A stretch of DNA of 64,000 bases, taken from the NCBI RefSeq assembly GCF_009792235.1, contig NZ_CP046973.1, positions 2,170,001-2,234,000 on the forward strand, written 5' to 3'. This document shows, piece after piece, positions 36,091 to 44,400 of the stretch. The position numbers and the translations under genes are program-made. The notes under the pieces are model-generated. The model searched no databases. It was not told the DNA's origin and saw only the letters and a program-made list of their open reading frames with translations. Numbering within the stretch: the first letter of the stretch is position 1; the number at the start of each line of letters is the position of its first letter. The DNA is from Microcystis aeruginosa FD4. Its GTDB lineage: Bacteria; Cyanobacteriota; Cyanobacteriia; Cyanobacteriales; Microcystaceae.

Positions 36091-36327
36091 ATGCCAGTCA
36101 CTAGCCAAGCTCTTAAGCAAGACCTTGACCAACTAACTAATGATCAACTTCAGCAAGTTGCTGACTTCATTGCCTTTCTCAAGTTCCAAGATAAACGCCG
36201 CCGGATCATTCTCGATCCTAGTCAACTTGCTTCCCTTGCGACTGATTTCACCGAGGAAGACCGCATCTTTGCCGAGACTGGAATGGATGATTACGCGGTG
36301 ATGCTTGCTCAGGAAGAGCATCCATGA
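36091..36327 (+). CDS. Antitoxin paired with a MazF-like toxin
   Basis: A 78-residue small acidic protein (MPVTSQALKQDLDQLTNDQL onward). The helix QQVADFIAFLKFQDKRR resembles the DUF2281/VapB-type antitoxin start, and the C-terminal half is acidic (FTEEDRIFAETGMDDYAVML). Its stop overlaps the start of the toxin gene by four bases (ATGA), so the two are translationally coupled. Function as an antitoxin is inferred mainly from that coupling. Confidence 0.75.
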   Translation: MPVTSQALKQDLDQLTNDQLQQVADFIAFLKFQDKRRRIILDPSQLASLATDFTEEDRIFAETGMDDYAVMLAQEEHP

Positions 36328-36677
36328 CTCAACAGCTTAAACGTGGGGAAGTTTGGTTAGCAAACCTCAATCCTGCTCAAGGTTCTGAGCAGGCAGGCAT
36401 TCGTCCTATCATTATTTTCCAAAATGATATTGTTTCTCAATTTTCCACAACAACCATTACTATTCCCCTAACGACAAACCAACGCCGTGCTTCATTACCA
36501 ATCTGTATGTTGATTAGACAGGGAGATGGCGGGTTATCGCAGGATTCAGTCGCACTTTGTTTTCAAATTAGAGTGCTAGACAAGACCCGTTTAATTCAGC
36601 GGTTAGGACAACTTAGGACTGAAACAATAGCTCAACTAGAAGATGTTGTGTTGGTAACATTAGGATACCAATTATGA
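36324..36677 (+). CDS. MazF/PemK-family endoribonuclease toxin
   Basis: A 117-residue toxin with the MazF fold: KRGEVWLANLNPAQGSEQAG, then RPIIIFQNDIVSQF, TTITIPLTTNQRRASLPICM, DSVALCFQIRVLDKTRLI and the final LEDVVLVTLG helix. The R-G-E-V-W, G-S-E-x-x-G-x-R-P and D-x-V-x-x-x-Q-I-R-x-x-D motifs are those of sequence-specific mRNA interferases. Intact length. It terminates the defence-type island on its right side. Confidence 0.88.
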   Translation: MTQQLKRGEVWLANLNPAQGSEQAGIRPIIIFQNDIVSQFSTTTITIPLTTNQRRASLPICMLIRQGDGGLSQDSVALCFQIRVLDKTRLIQRLGQLRTETIAQLEDVVLVTLGYQL

Positions 36678-37307
36678 AGATACTACGATCACCGATCTTG
36701 TCGGGTGCAAAACCCCGCAGGTAAGGCACCAATAATATCTTTGAGGCTCATCCCAATAGTTTTCTCTAGCTTCGGGAATTTCTCTGAAGAACCGGTAGGC
36801 GTTAGGCTGTATTTGTTATAACATCAATGCCCCGTATTGTTCTCGGTAAAACCCCACACCCCAGACCCCACACCCTACCCCCACGAAAAACTTTTTGGGC
36901 AAACCCTAATTATCGCCCCCTGAATAGCCATCTTTGCCCCGGGCGAGCAGCGAATGATTAATAATTTCTTTGTAAACGGCAAAACCGATAAAAATTTTCT
37001 ATCAAAAAACTGGCAAAAATTGGCAGGACGAAAAATGCTGATCAGCTTGGAACATCTGAGATAGAGCATCGTCAATCTGGACATTCAAAATGTCACCAAC
37101 TTGCCGTGATCCCGGTGCTAATAGTCCGAGGGAGACTTGCATGATTGCAAAATCTAAGTTAGTCTCTCTTAAAAGTCACCTTTAGGTATTTTGACTAAAA
37201 AGAAAGTGGCCTAACTTCTACTCTAGCCTCAAGGCTAATGCTGAAAGCTAGAATCATCGGCTTAATTGACTGGCTCTAGCTAACTCTTTACACCACAGGA
37301 GGTCTGT
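36678..37307. other. Intergenic region with partial MITE
   Basis: About 630 bases. A CCCCACACCCC-type microsatellite followed by CCCCACGAAAAACTTTTTGG and GCAAACCC, ending at 36906 before TA, matches the right end of the MITE at 56795-57008; no left end was found. A 46-codon minus-strand frame (37142 down to 37002, starting MQVSLGLLAPGSRQVGDILN) looks protein-like but matches nothing I recognise. The start site of the LysM/M23 gene follows. Confidence 0.45.
36841..36906 (-). mobile_element. Right-end fragment of the GGGTTTGC MITE family
   Basis: The last 30 bases before 36906 are nearly identical to those ending at 57008, including the internal CCCACACCC repeat. The left terminus is absent or unrecognisable. 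Confidence 0.5.
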
Positions 37308-39153
37308 TTGAAAGAGACTTTTATCCACAACCCCATGACATCCGCTACCCCAGGGCAGAATTGCACTGCTGAGTCCAACCGAGTCCGTTACTCAGCTGCC
37401 CTGCTGGGATTAGCGCTCTCTCTGGGAGTACCTAGCATTCTCAACTCCACCTCAGAATCAGCCCAGGCCGCCAGTTCTCTACCCTTGGCATGGGAAGTGA
37501 TCGACCTGTCCCCAAAAGCCAAGGATGCGGGCAAAAAACTAAAAGAACCGCAAATAATCCAATCCCCAGCACTTGCCACCGTCAAATTCATCGCCACATC
37601 AGTAGTTGAGCATCAGGTAAAACCGGGAGAATCCCTGTGGAGTTTAGCCGACACCTATCAAACCACCCCCACAGCGATCGCTAGTAGCAATAATCTCTCT
37701 CCCCAATCCGATCTGATTATCGGACAAACCTTAAAAATTCCCACTCCTGAGCAGTTGCCCCCAGCAGCAACTCCTGAGCAGTTGGATAGTTCTTCTGCTA
37801 GTCTGCGTCAAACCCGTCAACGTCTTCAAGAAAGTTTGGCCGCCTTGCGAACCGAGGAAAACCCCCATCAGTCCAATTCTGGGGAAACGGTAATCGTCAC
37901 TGAAACTACCGCTCTCGTTCCCGATAATTCGCCAACCGGTGTCGAGATTCCCGTTATTGCTCCCGAAGAATCCCCCCGACCAACCAGCCAGGTGATCCCG
38001 ATTCCCGTTCCTACCCCTGAAAGCGATCGCCCGATAGCCACAATTCCCGTTAATCCTCCCTTAACCAGCAGACCGGAAATTCCCAGCGTTGCCCTACGAA
38101 ATCCGGCTCCTGTGACTGAAATTCCCGCCCTTCCCAATCCTCGCGTCATAGTTCCCCCAGAAAACCAAGTTTATCGGGTTCGGCCAGGGGATACCTTAAA
38201 CACGATCGCTCGCGCTCTCGGCATCACCCCCGCCGAATTAGCCAGGGAAAACGGCATTGACAACCCCAACCGGATTAAAGTCAATCAAACCCTAGTGGTT
38301 CCCGATCGCTCTGCCAACGCTAGAGTTAATCAAAATCTTACCCCCTTAGTCGGCGATCGCCCGAGATTGTCCTTTAACCCCAGCAATCAGCAAAATTTGC
38401 CCGCCGCCACCGCCAGCACCGGGAGGGGGCAATTCCCCGAAAATATCACCGGCAGCTATCGGGAAAGATTGCGCCAAGAGGTGGCTAATCTGCGGGAAAC
38501 TAACCTTTCGGAAACCCAGAAAAGTATCGCTATTCCCGTCGATAATCCCACAGAAACCCTCGATGATCAGCAAATAACCCCTAATCCCCAATGGACTGCC
38601 CTTCGTTCTCGTTCTAACCAAAGCACCCCCCCCACAGATTATCGGTTCGGCCCCTACCAATGTGGAAGAATATAATGACCGCCTACGAATTCCCGTCGGC
38701 GAAACCGTAGAACCTTCCCTTCCTCCCCTCGCTAATCCCGATGAGCATTTACCCAATCCCACCCCTATTTTTACCGGCTTTATCTGGCCCACTAGGGGTG
38801 TGTTAACCTCCGGTTTCGGCTGGCGCTGGGGCAGACCTCATCGCGGCATCGATATCGCCGGTCCAGTGGGTACACCGGTTGTGGCGGCGGCTGCTGGTGA
38901 AGTAGTCGCCTCCGGTTGGAATTCGGGCGGTTATGGCAATCTGGTGAAACTGCGTCACCCCGATGGTAGCACCACTCTCTATGCCCATAACAGCCGTCTT
39001 TTAGTGCGTCGCGGCCAAACTGTTCAGCAAGGCGAGCCAATCGCCCAGATGGGTAGCACCGGCTTTAGCACTGGCCCCCACCTACATTTCGAGATTCACC
39101 CCTCCGGCCGGGGAGCAGTTAATCCCATGGCTTTCCTGCCAGGTAGACGCTAA
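37308..39153 (+). pseudogene. LysM and M23 peptidoglycan peptidase, frameshifted as sequenced
   Basis: A cell-wall endopeptidase of the NlpD/EnvC style, about 614 residues if one base is removed. An N-terminal hydrophobic segment (residues 29-43, signal-like) precedes two LysM domains (about 100-146, KPGESLWSLADTYQ; about 287-332, RPGDTLNTIARALG) and a proline-rich linker. The C-terminal M23 domain has zinc ligands in HRGID and HLHFE. The first part ends at a stop at 38675, while the peptidase continues in the next frame (from ATG 38662 at the latest). The shift maps to a run of eight C at 38626-38633; seven restores the frame. The start is TTG 37308, five bases after a strong AGGAGG. A sequencing error or slippage is as likely as real loss. 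Confidence 0.82.
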
Positions 39154-39163
39154 AGATGGCCAG

Positions 39164-39191
39164 AAAGGGAAGAAAAAATCTTCCCTTTTTT
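39164..39191 (+). terminator. Rho-independent terminator after the M23 gene
   Basis: AAAGGGAAG (39164-39172) pairs with CTTCCCTTT (39180-39188) around an A-rich loop, and six T follow from 39186. Located between the peptidase gene and the tRNA. Confidence 0.85.
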
Positions 39192-39244
39192 GCTCTTGTG
39201 CAATTGGGTGATTGTGTGTTATGATTGATGACTGTGTAAACAAC

Positions 39245-39318
39245 GGCTTAGTAGCTCAGTTGGTCAGAGCAGGGGACTCATAAGCCCAAGGTCGGCAGTT
39301 CAAATCTGCCCTGAGCCA
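39245..39318 (+). tRNA. tRNA-Met (CAT anticodon)
   Basis: 74 bases fold as a cloverleaf. The acceptor is GGCTTAG with CTGAGCC. The D arm is GCTC/GAGC. The anticodon loop is CTCATAA with anticodon CAT. The T arm is GGCAG-TTCAAAT-CTGCC, and the discriminator is A. The anticodon stem has mismatches at its two ends as I fold it. CAT could also be an Ile-type tRNA with modified C34; elongator methionine is preferred because there is no initiator-type 1-72 mismatch. A decayed tnpB begins about 100 bases downstream. Confidence 0.88.
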
Positions 39319-39422
39319 TCGGAATAAAGCTCTTCTAGGGAACTTCTTGGAAAGTATCCCGACAATTTTTTGGGTCTTGTTGGGTCTTATTAGTCCCAAA
39401 AAATGAGATACTACCGTTTGTT

Positions 39423-39782
39423 GTTTGGAAACGGGGAAAATATTATCTTAAGGTCGATAACAACGGAACTTCGCAAGAGTGTCCTAATTGTGGTGCGTTC
39501 ACTGGTAAAAAGTCGTTATCGGAAAGAGTTCACCGGTGCGATTCTTGCGGTCACATCGAACCAAGAGATACGGCATCAGCGAAGGTAATCGAGAACCGAG
39601 GAAAAAACGCGGTCGGGCTGACCGTGTTAGAAAACGCTTGCGGAGGCGGTCGGTTGGGGGTCGTTCTTACTACCATACCCCCTTTCTTTCGATACTTCGG
39701 TGGTCTAGGCTTGTTAGGTAATAATAAATCCGAGGACAGGCACTCATGCAAGAGGCACTCATGCAAAAGGGGGAATAGATAA
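39423..39782 (+). pseudogene. C-terminal relic of a TnpB (IS200/IS605-type) gene
   Basis: In one frame the sequence reads VWKRGKYYLKVDNNGTSQEC, then PNCGAFTGKKSLSER and HRCDSCGH, then RDTASAKVIENRGKNAVG. This is the zinc-finger and final RuvC part of TnpB, with both CxxC pairs and the catalytic aspartate region. The N-terminal three quarters are missing. The rest up to the stop at 39780 is poorly conserved. Confidence 0.75.
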
Positions 39783-40375
39783 GTACCTAAGCAAAATTAA
39801 GGGACTGGCGTGGGAATAATATCCCAGCTTTGAAAATCGCTCTGTAGAAGAATCAGACCAGCCAGATGGCACAGGATTCAAAGCGCAAGTCCCTTATTGG
39901 AAGGTGGCTCTCGAAGGCTCTCGCCCTACTTAGGGTGATCAGCAAACCCCCTCCGCGCGGAGGGCGCAGGTTCCAGGCGCCCCGACAGTAACGGATTTTG
40001 TCCACAATGTAGGGGCGAACTGCGTTCGCCCAAAAGGTACATTATCAAAGCGCAAGTCCCCTAGTGCGAACAGGAAACGCTATAACACGAACGCTTTTTG
40101 CTGTGATTAGTAAACAGTAATCAGTGATCAGTGATCAGTAAACAGTAATCATTAATCAGTGAAAAGACAGCAGGAAACTTCTATGTAATGCTGCTCACTT
40201 AAAACTCAAATCTGATAACTGATAGCTGTCTCGGAGTCTCGGAGTCTCGGAGTCTCGGAGTCTCGACTAAGAAATTAATTTTGCACGACTACTTAATCAG
40301 TTTTTAATAACCAGATTTAGTCTCAAATATGAGATGCACCCTCGGTAAATGGCGAGAAAGAGTGATTACCTAAGC
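39783..40375. other. Repeat-rich intergenic region between tnpB relic and nrdB
   Basis: About 590 bases. AAAGCGCAAGTCCC occurs twice (about 39879 and 40050). A GGGGCGAACTGCGTTCGCCC hairpin lies near 40012, and iterated CAGTAATCAGTGATCAG units at about 40105-40160. A perfect 8-base tandem repeat TCTCGGAG (4.6 copies) covers 40229-40265. No gene is supported. Confidence 0.55.
40229..40265. repeat. TCTCGGAG octamer tandem repeat
   Basis: Four perfect copies plus five bases of a fifth. Downstream of nrdB, outside any gene. Confidence 0.9.
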
Positions 40376-40410
40376 AAAAAAAGGAAGAAATTAGCGCTAA
40401 TTTCTTCCTT
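40376..40410 (-). terminator. nrdB terminator
   Basis: A perfect 30-base palindrome (40381-40410; 15-bp arms meeting at TAGC/GCTA) is followed on the minus strand by seven T. About 100 bases after the nrdB stop. Confidence 0.8.
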
Positions 40411-40508
40411 TTATATAAAGGCTGCTAAGTTTGGTCAAAAGTTGTCAAAATATTTGACATAATTGCCACTTTATGGTAAGAAATAGGGTCATTTTTGTCC
40501 CGTAAATT

Positions 40509-41576
40509 TTAAATTTCATCCCATCCAGTTAAGCCAGAAGACATAACATAACTGGTAACGGTTGCTTCAAAAAAGTTAGCTTTGGTGTGGCCTTCTTTTT
40601 TGGTATCGGAGAAGCGTTCCAGATGGGTATAGGGACTTTTGCTATACTTTTCTTCCCTGTATAAAGGCTCAAGTCCGATCGCTTTCAGCCGAATATTAGC
40701 GAGGTATTTGGTGTACTGTTCGGTACTGTATTCGGTAATACCTAAAATGTCGTTGCCAACAATGTGATTTGTCCAGCGACATTCGTGTTTAACGGCAGTA
40801 TCGAACATCTCATAAATCTGTTCAACGGAATAGGAGAAAGTGGCCATAGCTTCCGGAATAAGTTTCTGATACAAACGGACGTGACTTAATTCGTCCCGGT
40901 TGATCATTTTGAAAACGTCAGCACTACCCGACATTAGCTGTCGAGAAGCGAGATTATAGAAAAAGATAAAGCCGTTGTAAAAGTACAAACTCTCCAGCAA
41001 ATAATCGGCGACAAGGGCGATAAAATAGCTTTCAGTAGTTTGTTTGTCGATATATTGCTGGTAGAGACTAGCAATAAATTCACAGCGATCCCTGAGAACT
41101 TTATCAGTGCGCCAAAAGTCATAAACTTCGCCTCTGCGAGCGGAGGGAATAATCGTTTCAATTAAGTATTGATAACTTTGATTGTGCATGGCCTCTTGAG
41201 AAATTTGTTCCGCCATACAAAGACTAATTTCTGGGGCAGTGACGCTACCTTTTAGGTGGGGAATATTACAGGTTTGTACGGAATCAAGAAAAGTTAGATA
41301 GGACAAAATACCATCATAAGCAGATCTTTCTTCGTCGGTAAGATGCCCGTATTCAGTCACGTCTTGAGTGATATCTAATCGTTGCGGAATCCAGAAATTT
41401 TCACGCATTTGTTGATATAAACCCACCGCCCAAGTGTAGCGGACATCGTTTAATTGCATCAGGTTGGTGGTGTTACCAAACCAGATCGAACGGTTTTCGA
41501 TCGCATCATCTCCCGCCGGATTGAATATCGGGGAAATGGGCATTGAATGGGGAGAATTAACTAAATGTAAGGACAT
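40509..41576 (-). CDS. nrdB: Ribonucleotide reductase small subunit (R2)
   Basis: A 355-residue class I R2 protein that houses the di-iron (or related metal) centre and supplies the radical for deoxyribonucleotide synthesis. Metal-ligand segments are visible in order: FLDSVQTCNI, MAEQISQEAMHNQSYQYLIE and the later INRDELSHVRLY. In EAMHNQSY the radical tyrosine four residues after the histidine ligand is present, so it is not of the tyrosine-less class Ic type. The C-terminus ends SGLTGWDEI rather than the common acidic-phenylalanine tail. The large subunit gene is not in this window. A clear terminator lies downstream. Confidence 0.93.
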   Translation of the reverse strand: MSLHLVNSPHSMPISPIFNPAGDDAIENRSIWFGNTTNLMQLNDVRYTWAVGLYQQMRENFWIPQRLDITQDVTEYGHLTDEERSAYDGILSYLTFLDSVQTCNIPHLKGSVTAPEISLCMAEQISQEAMHNQSYQYLIETIIPSARRGEVYDFWRTDKVLRDRCEFIASLYQQYIDKQTTESYFIALVADYLLESLYFYNGFIFFYNLASRQLMSGSADVFKMINRDELSHVRLYQKLIPEAMATFSYSVEQIYEMFDTAVKHECRWTNHIVGNDILGITEYSTEQYTKYLANIRLKAIGLEPLYREEKYSKSPYTHLERFSDTKKEGHTKANFFEATVTSYVMSSGLTGWDEI

Positions 41577-41882
41577 AATTGCCGTTGATTGAAAGACAGG
41601 AATTGATTGACTCGGATATTACTGCTTGATTTAGCCAATCACCTAAATTATCCTCAAAATAAAGATTAACTCTCTTTTTTCCATGAACAGGTCTATCTCG
41701 CCGATACTTCCTGACGGCCTGCAAGGGACAATACCGCATCAGCTAAGTTAGGATTGATAGATTGGTTGGTTGTGGTATTCATGGCTATTAGGAATCAGCA
41801 GCTACGTTCACTATAGCAAAAGTCTGATAGACTGTCACTATCTGTAATAATCATTCGGGGGCGTTGCTGAATTAAGGTATGA
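41577..41882. other. nrdB upstream region
   Basis: About 300 bases. A minus-strand frame from about 41739 (MRYCPLQAVRKYRRDRPVHG) runs into the nrdB start; it is not recognised and is probably not a gene. GGGCGTTGCTGAATTAAG near 41862 looks like the terminus of the IS1-like relic beside it. The promoter of nrdB was not pinned down. Confidence 0.4.
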
Positions 41883-42422
41883 TTAGGCGAAATGGCGAGC
41901 ATTCGGAGGAAAATAATTTCTATGATTTGAATAAGGAACTGGAACATCTTCAAATTTTAGGTAGTGAATTAGTAATCGAATTGAATGTCTTAGCATTTGT
42001 TCAGACTTAGAATAACAAAGAGTTTTTCGATGTAGCCTAGCCAAATAATGTCTTAGCCTAGTATTTTCTCCCTCTACTCTAGTCATATAGGTTTGGCTAA
42101 TAATCTGATCTCCGTCGGGGATAAAATTAGGATAAACTTTCCATCCATCTTTCACCTAAAAATGACATTTCCACCGACTAACAACTTCCCATAAGTCCGC
42201 AAAAGTTTTAGCACTATGTTGCCGAAGGCACTCGCCTTGCGAGACCGCCTAAAACCCATCCTAAAATCCCTGTTTTAAAGTGGTCTACCGCTGTCCATAA
42301 CCAGATTTTGTTTTTTTTGAGCCGACAAATGTTTCTAATTCATCTAATTCTCCCACATCGGGAATTGTTTGTGGGTCATAATAATCCGGTAAGAGTTTGC
42401 CGACTTGTTTAATCCAATTCAT
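41883..42422 (-). pseudogene. IS1-family transposase relic
   Basis: The C-terminal part is clear: QTYMTRVEGENTRLRHYLAR then LHRKTLCYSKSEQMLRHSI, as in IS1 InsB. Upstream, in another frame, ELDELETFVGSKK and IWLWTAVDHFKTGILGWVLG give the first catalytic region. A CTCGC-N3-GCGAG small repeat at 42231-42243 and stop codons separate the parts. Non-functional. Confidence 0.8.
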
Positions 42423-42600
42423 CCCAGTTTAACTCCGGGGACAAGGAGGAATCATAACGATAGGTGACAGGGGGTTTTTTCTTCTTGAAGTGGAGTTCTG
42501 TGCCAATATCGGGGCGCTGGGGATGTTCCTCACCATGATTATAACCCCAAGAGAGCCGAAAAAAAGCGAACTTCTCTAGGGAGAAATTCGCCTTAATTTC
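42409..42600 (-). pseudogene. Unidentified gene fragment beside the IS1 relic
   Basis: An open minus-strand frame of about 63 codons, without its own start, reads ANFSLEKFAFFRLSWGYNHG, then EEHPQRPDIGTELHFKKKKP and PVTYRYDSSLSPELNWDELD, then stops. The composition and the aromatic/Pro pattern look like real protein. It is cut by the IS1 relic on one side. I do not recognise the family. Confidence 0.4.
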
Positions 42601-42621
42601 CAGAAATTCTGAATTTATTAA

Positions 42622-43455
42622 TTAGGCACGAGCTTCGAGACGACCGTAGAAAATGCCGCGAATTTTCACTTCTTCAGCATCTTTTGCCCCTAAATCCGTG
42701 TCGGAAGGCTGTTCACTTTCAAAAACACCAGCAAACTCGCCAGTAGAAGCGTCAACTTTAGTCACCTGTAAAGACATAGTACCTTTACCCAGTTCCGTCG
42801 CTTTGACGTTAGCACGCTGGAAATCTTGACTATCAGCACTAGCGGGTAAAGCGACAGCATTATCATAACCCGTCACCACACCCCGACCTTTGGGATCCAA
42901 GAAACCAGCACCACGATAGGAAGGAACTTTAAAGTCGCCTTCAAAATCGGTGGAACTGTTAATCGAGCTAAATCCGGCCTCGGTTTTGCCAGTGAAACCT
43001 TTAATCGTAAAGAAGAGGGGAACTCTTTCACCTCCGGGTAATTGTACGGTAATGGGTTGGAAATCAATACCGTCTTCTTCCTTGAGGGTTAAAACACCAT
43101 CTTCGCCTACGGTTAAGGTCGCTGTCATCTGTTCTAAACTGGTGGTATCTCTGGTTAAGAGTTTACCCGGGATAAAGGTGGCCGCTTCCCGCTTATTAAT
43201 GGGTTCACCCTTGACAAAATATTCTTGGGGTTCCAAGCATAAATCTGTCACCACATAACTTTCGCCGCGTTCTAAGGGGAGAGTACCCCGGGTAAACTCG
43301 GAAATCTGCGGACATTTGTTAGCTAATCCCGTGTTTAAAATTTCATCATAGGTTAGCTCGTTTCTATTCAGGACGGCACTAGGCGCGTCGCTACAAGCTG
43401 TCAACACCCCTAAGCACAAAGCTAAAAAGGCAACTAACAAGGCACGAAATCTCAT
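42622..43455 (-). CDS. psbO: Photosystem II manganese-stabilising protein PsbO
   Basis: The 33 kDa extrinsic subunit that shields the Mn4CaO5 cluster on the lumenal side. The 277-residue precursor has a signal peptide ending in a lipobox-like LTACS (residues 18-22). The mature protein contains the family pattern LTYDEILNTGLANKCPQISE with the first conserved Cys, VVTDLCLEPQEYFVKGE with the second, and beta-barrel segments such as GFTGKTEAGFSSINSSTDFE and PKGRGVVTGYDNAVALPA. It ends KIRGIFYGRLEARA, as expected. Full length, single gene on the minus strand. Unlinked to psbU, as is common in cyanobacteria. Confidence 0.96.
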   Translation of the reverse strand: MRFRALLVAFLALCLGVLTACSDAPSAVLNRNELTYDEILNTGLANKCPQISEFTRGTLPLERGESYVVTDLCLEPQEYFVKGEPINKREAATFIPGKLLTRDTTSLEQMTATLTVGEDGVLTLKEEDGIDFQPITVQLPGGERVPLFFTIKGFTGKTEAGFSSINSSTDFEGDFKVPSYRGAGFLDPKGRGVVTGYDNAVALPASADSQDFQRANVKATELGKGTMSLQVTKVDASTGEFAGVFESEQPSDTDLGAKDAEEVKIRGIFYGRLEARA

Positions 43456-43821
43456 CTATGTCAACCTCTCTTTGTCAATCTTTACAATTACTACCCTTGA
43501 TCCATAGCCTGATGAATCATCGAATCGGTTGCGCCAATTCACCGAAACCCAGTTTATCAAAGATCAGTGACCATTGAGAAGATGGGAGACAGGGGACGGC
43601 AGACGGGAGACAGGAGGCAAAAGGCAAAAGGCAAAAGGCAAAAGGCAAAAGGCAAAAGGCAGCTTTGTTCTCCCCACACCCCACACCCCACACCCTACAC
43701 CCTACACCCTACTTCCCCACACCCCACACCCCACACCCTCTTTCAAGTCAGGAGACTCCAAGTAACTCATAACTGATGACTGATATGATTGGTGTGACTG
43801 TTTTCAGATGCAGAAATTTCA
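43456..43821. repeat. psbO upstream region with microsatellites
   Basis: After the probable psbO promoter region come five copies of GGCAAAA (about 43617-43659), then CCCCACACCCCACACC and CCCTACACCCTACACC arrays (about 43672-43740), then an AACTGATGACTGAT segment. These are the same repeat types found in other spacers of this window. Confidence 0.65.
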
Positions 43822-44166
43822 ATGAATAGCCCATTGCCGGGAGATAATAGCCAATTAGATAGCCAACTAAATTCCCTTGTCACGACGGTGACAGCGATCG
43901 CCAAAGAACGGCAGGGAGATTGTAAGGGTTTGTTAATGTTGCTGCGAACTTTAGAAAATTTACATCGGCAAATTCGCGAGCAGATGTTTGAGCCATCTTT
44001 ACCCAATACCCGCAAGGAATTATACGGATTACTCCGGGATATCGAGGAAACCGGGGGATGGCCCTATATAGAACGGATGAAGTTACAAATGTTAATAGAA
44101 AAATTATTAGCCAGTGAAGTCGGCGCGCTCGAGCCGGCGGCAAAAACCGATGATCGAGAAACCTGA
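43822..44166 (+). CDS. Small conserved cyanobacterial protein, function unknown
   Basis: A 114-residue, mostly helical protein: residues 9-30 amphipathic, then DCKGLLMLLRTLENLHRQIR and EETGGWPYIERMKLQMLIEK. No signal peptide, membrane segment or catalytic motif is visible. It looks like a genuine gene (regular codon use, charged helices) and I believe relatives exist in other cyanobacteria, but no function is known to me. Upstream and downstream are repeat arrays, so neighbours give no clue. Confidence 0.65.
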   Translation: MNSPLPGDNSQLDSQLNSLVTTVTAIAKERQGDCKGLLMLLRTLENLHRQIREQMFEPSLPNTRKELYGLLRDIEETGGWPYIERMKLQMLIEKLLASEVGALEPAAKTDDRET

Positions 44167-44173
44167 AAAGGTA

Positions 44174-44330
44174 TTGGGTTTTTAGGGTGTTAGGGTGTTG
44201 GGGTTTTGGGGTTTTAGGGTTTTAGGGTTTTAGCTGAAATTCCCCATTTCCCCATTTCCCCATTTCCCCATTTCCCCATTTCCCCATTTCCCCATCTCCC
44301 CATTTCCCCATTTCCCCATCTCCCCATTGC
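44174..44330. repeat. Inverted copy of the AAAACCCT/GGGGAAAT repeat block
   Basis: TTTAGGGTGTTAGGGTGTTG and GGGTTTTAGGGTTTTAG units (about 44177-44234) are followed by GAAATT and about a dozen CCCCATTT units (to 44330). This is the reverse complement, in the same order, of the block at about 19596-19690, so the two arrays travel as one dispersed element. Confidence 0.7.
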
Positions 44331-44400
44331 CTATCGCCAAGGGGTACGGAGCGGGGTAAAGTATTGGGAAAATGGATATTTTAGGGGTAGTTCGTAAATC

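Noticed and set aside
36091..36327. Orphan status of the small acidic protein
   Set aside because: Its stop overlaps the MazF-like start by four bases, so it was assigned as the antitoxin of that pair.
38346..39040. Minus-strand frames of 60-150 codons opposite the LysM/M23 gene
   Set aside because: They are glycine- and proline-rich mirror images of the coding strand without start signals; shadows of the real gene.
42950..43258. Plus-strand frame of about 100 codons inside psbO
   Set aside because: Lies wholly opposite psbO and has no ribosome-binding site or protein-like composition.
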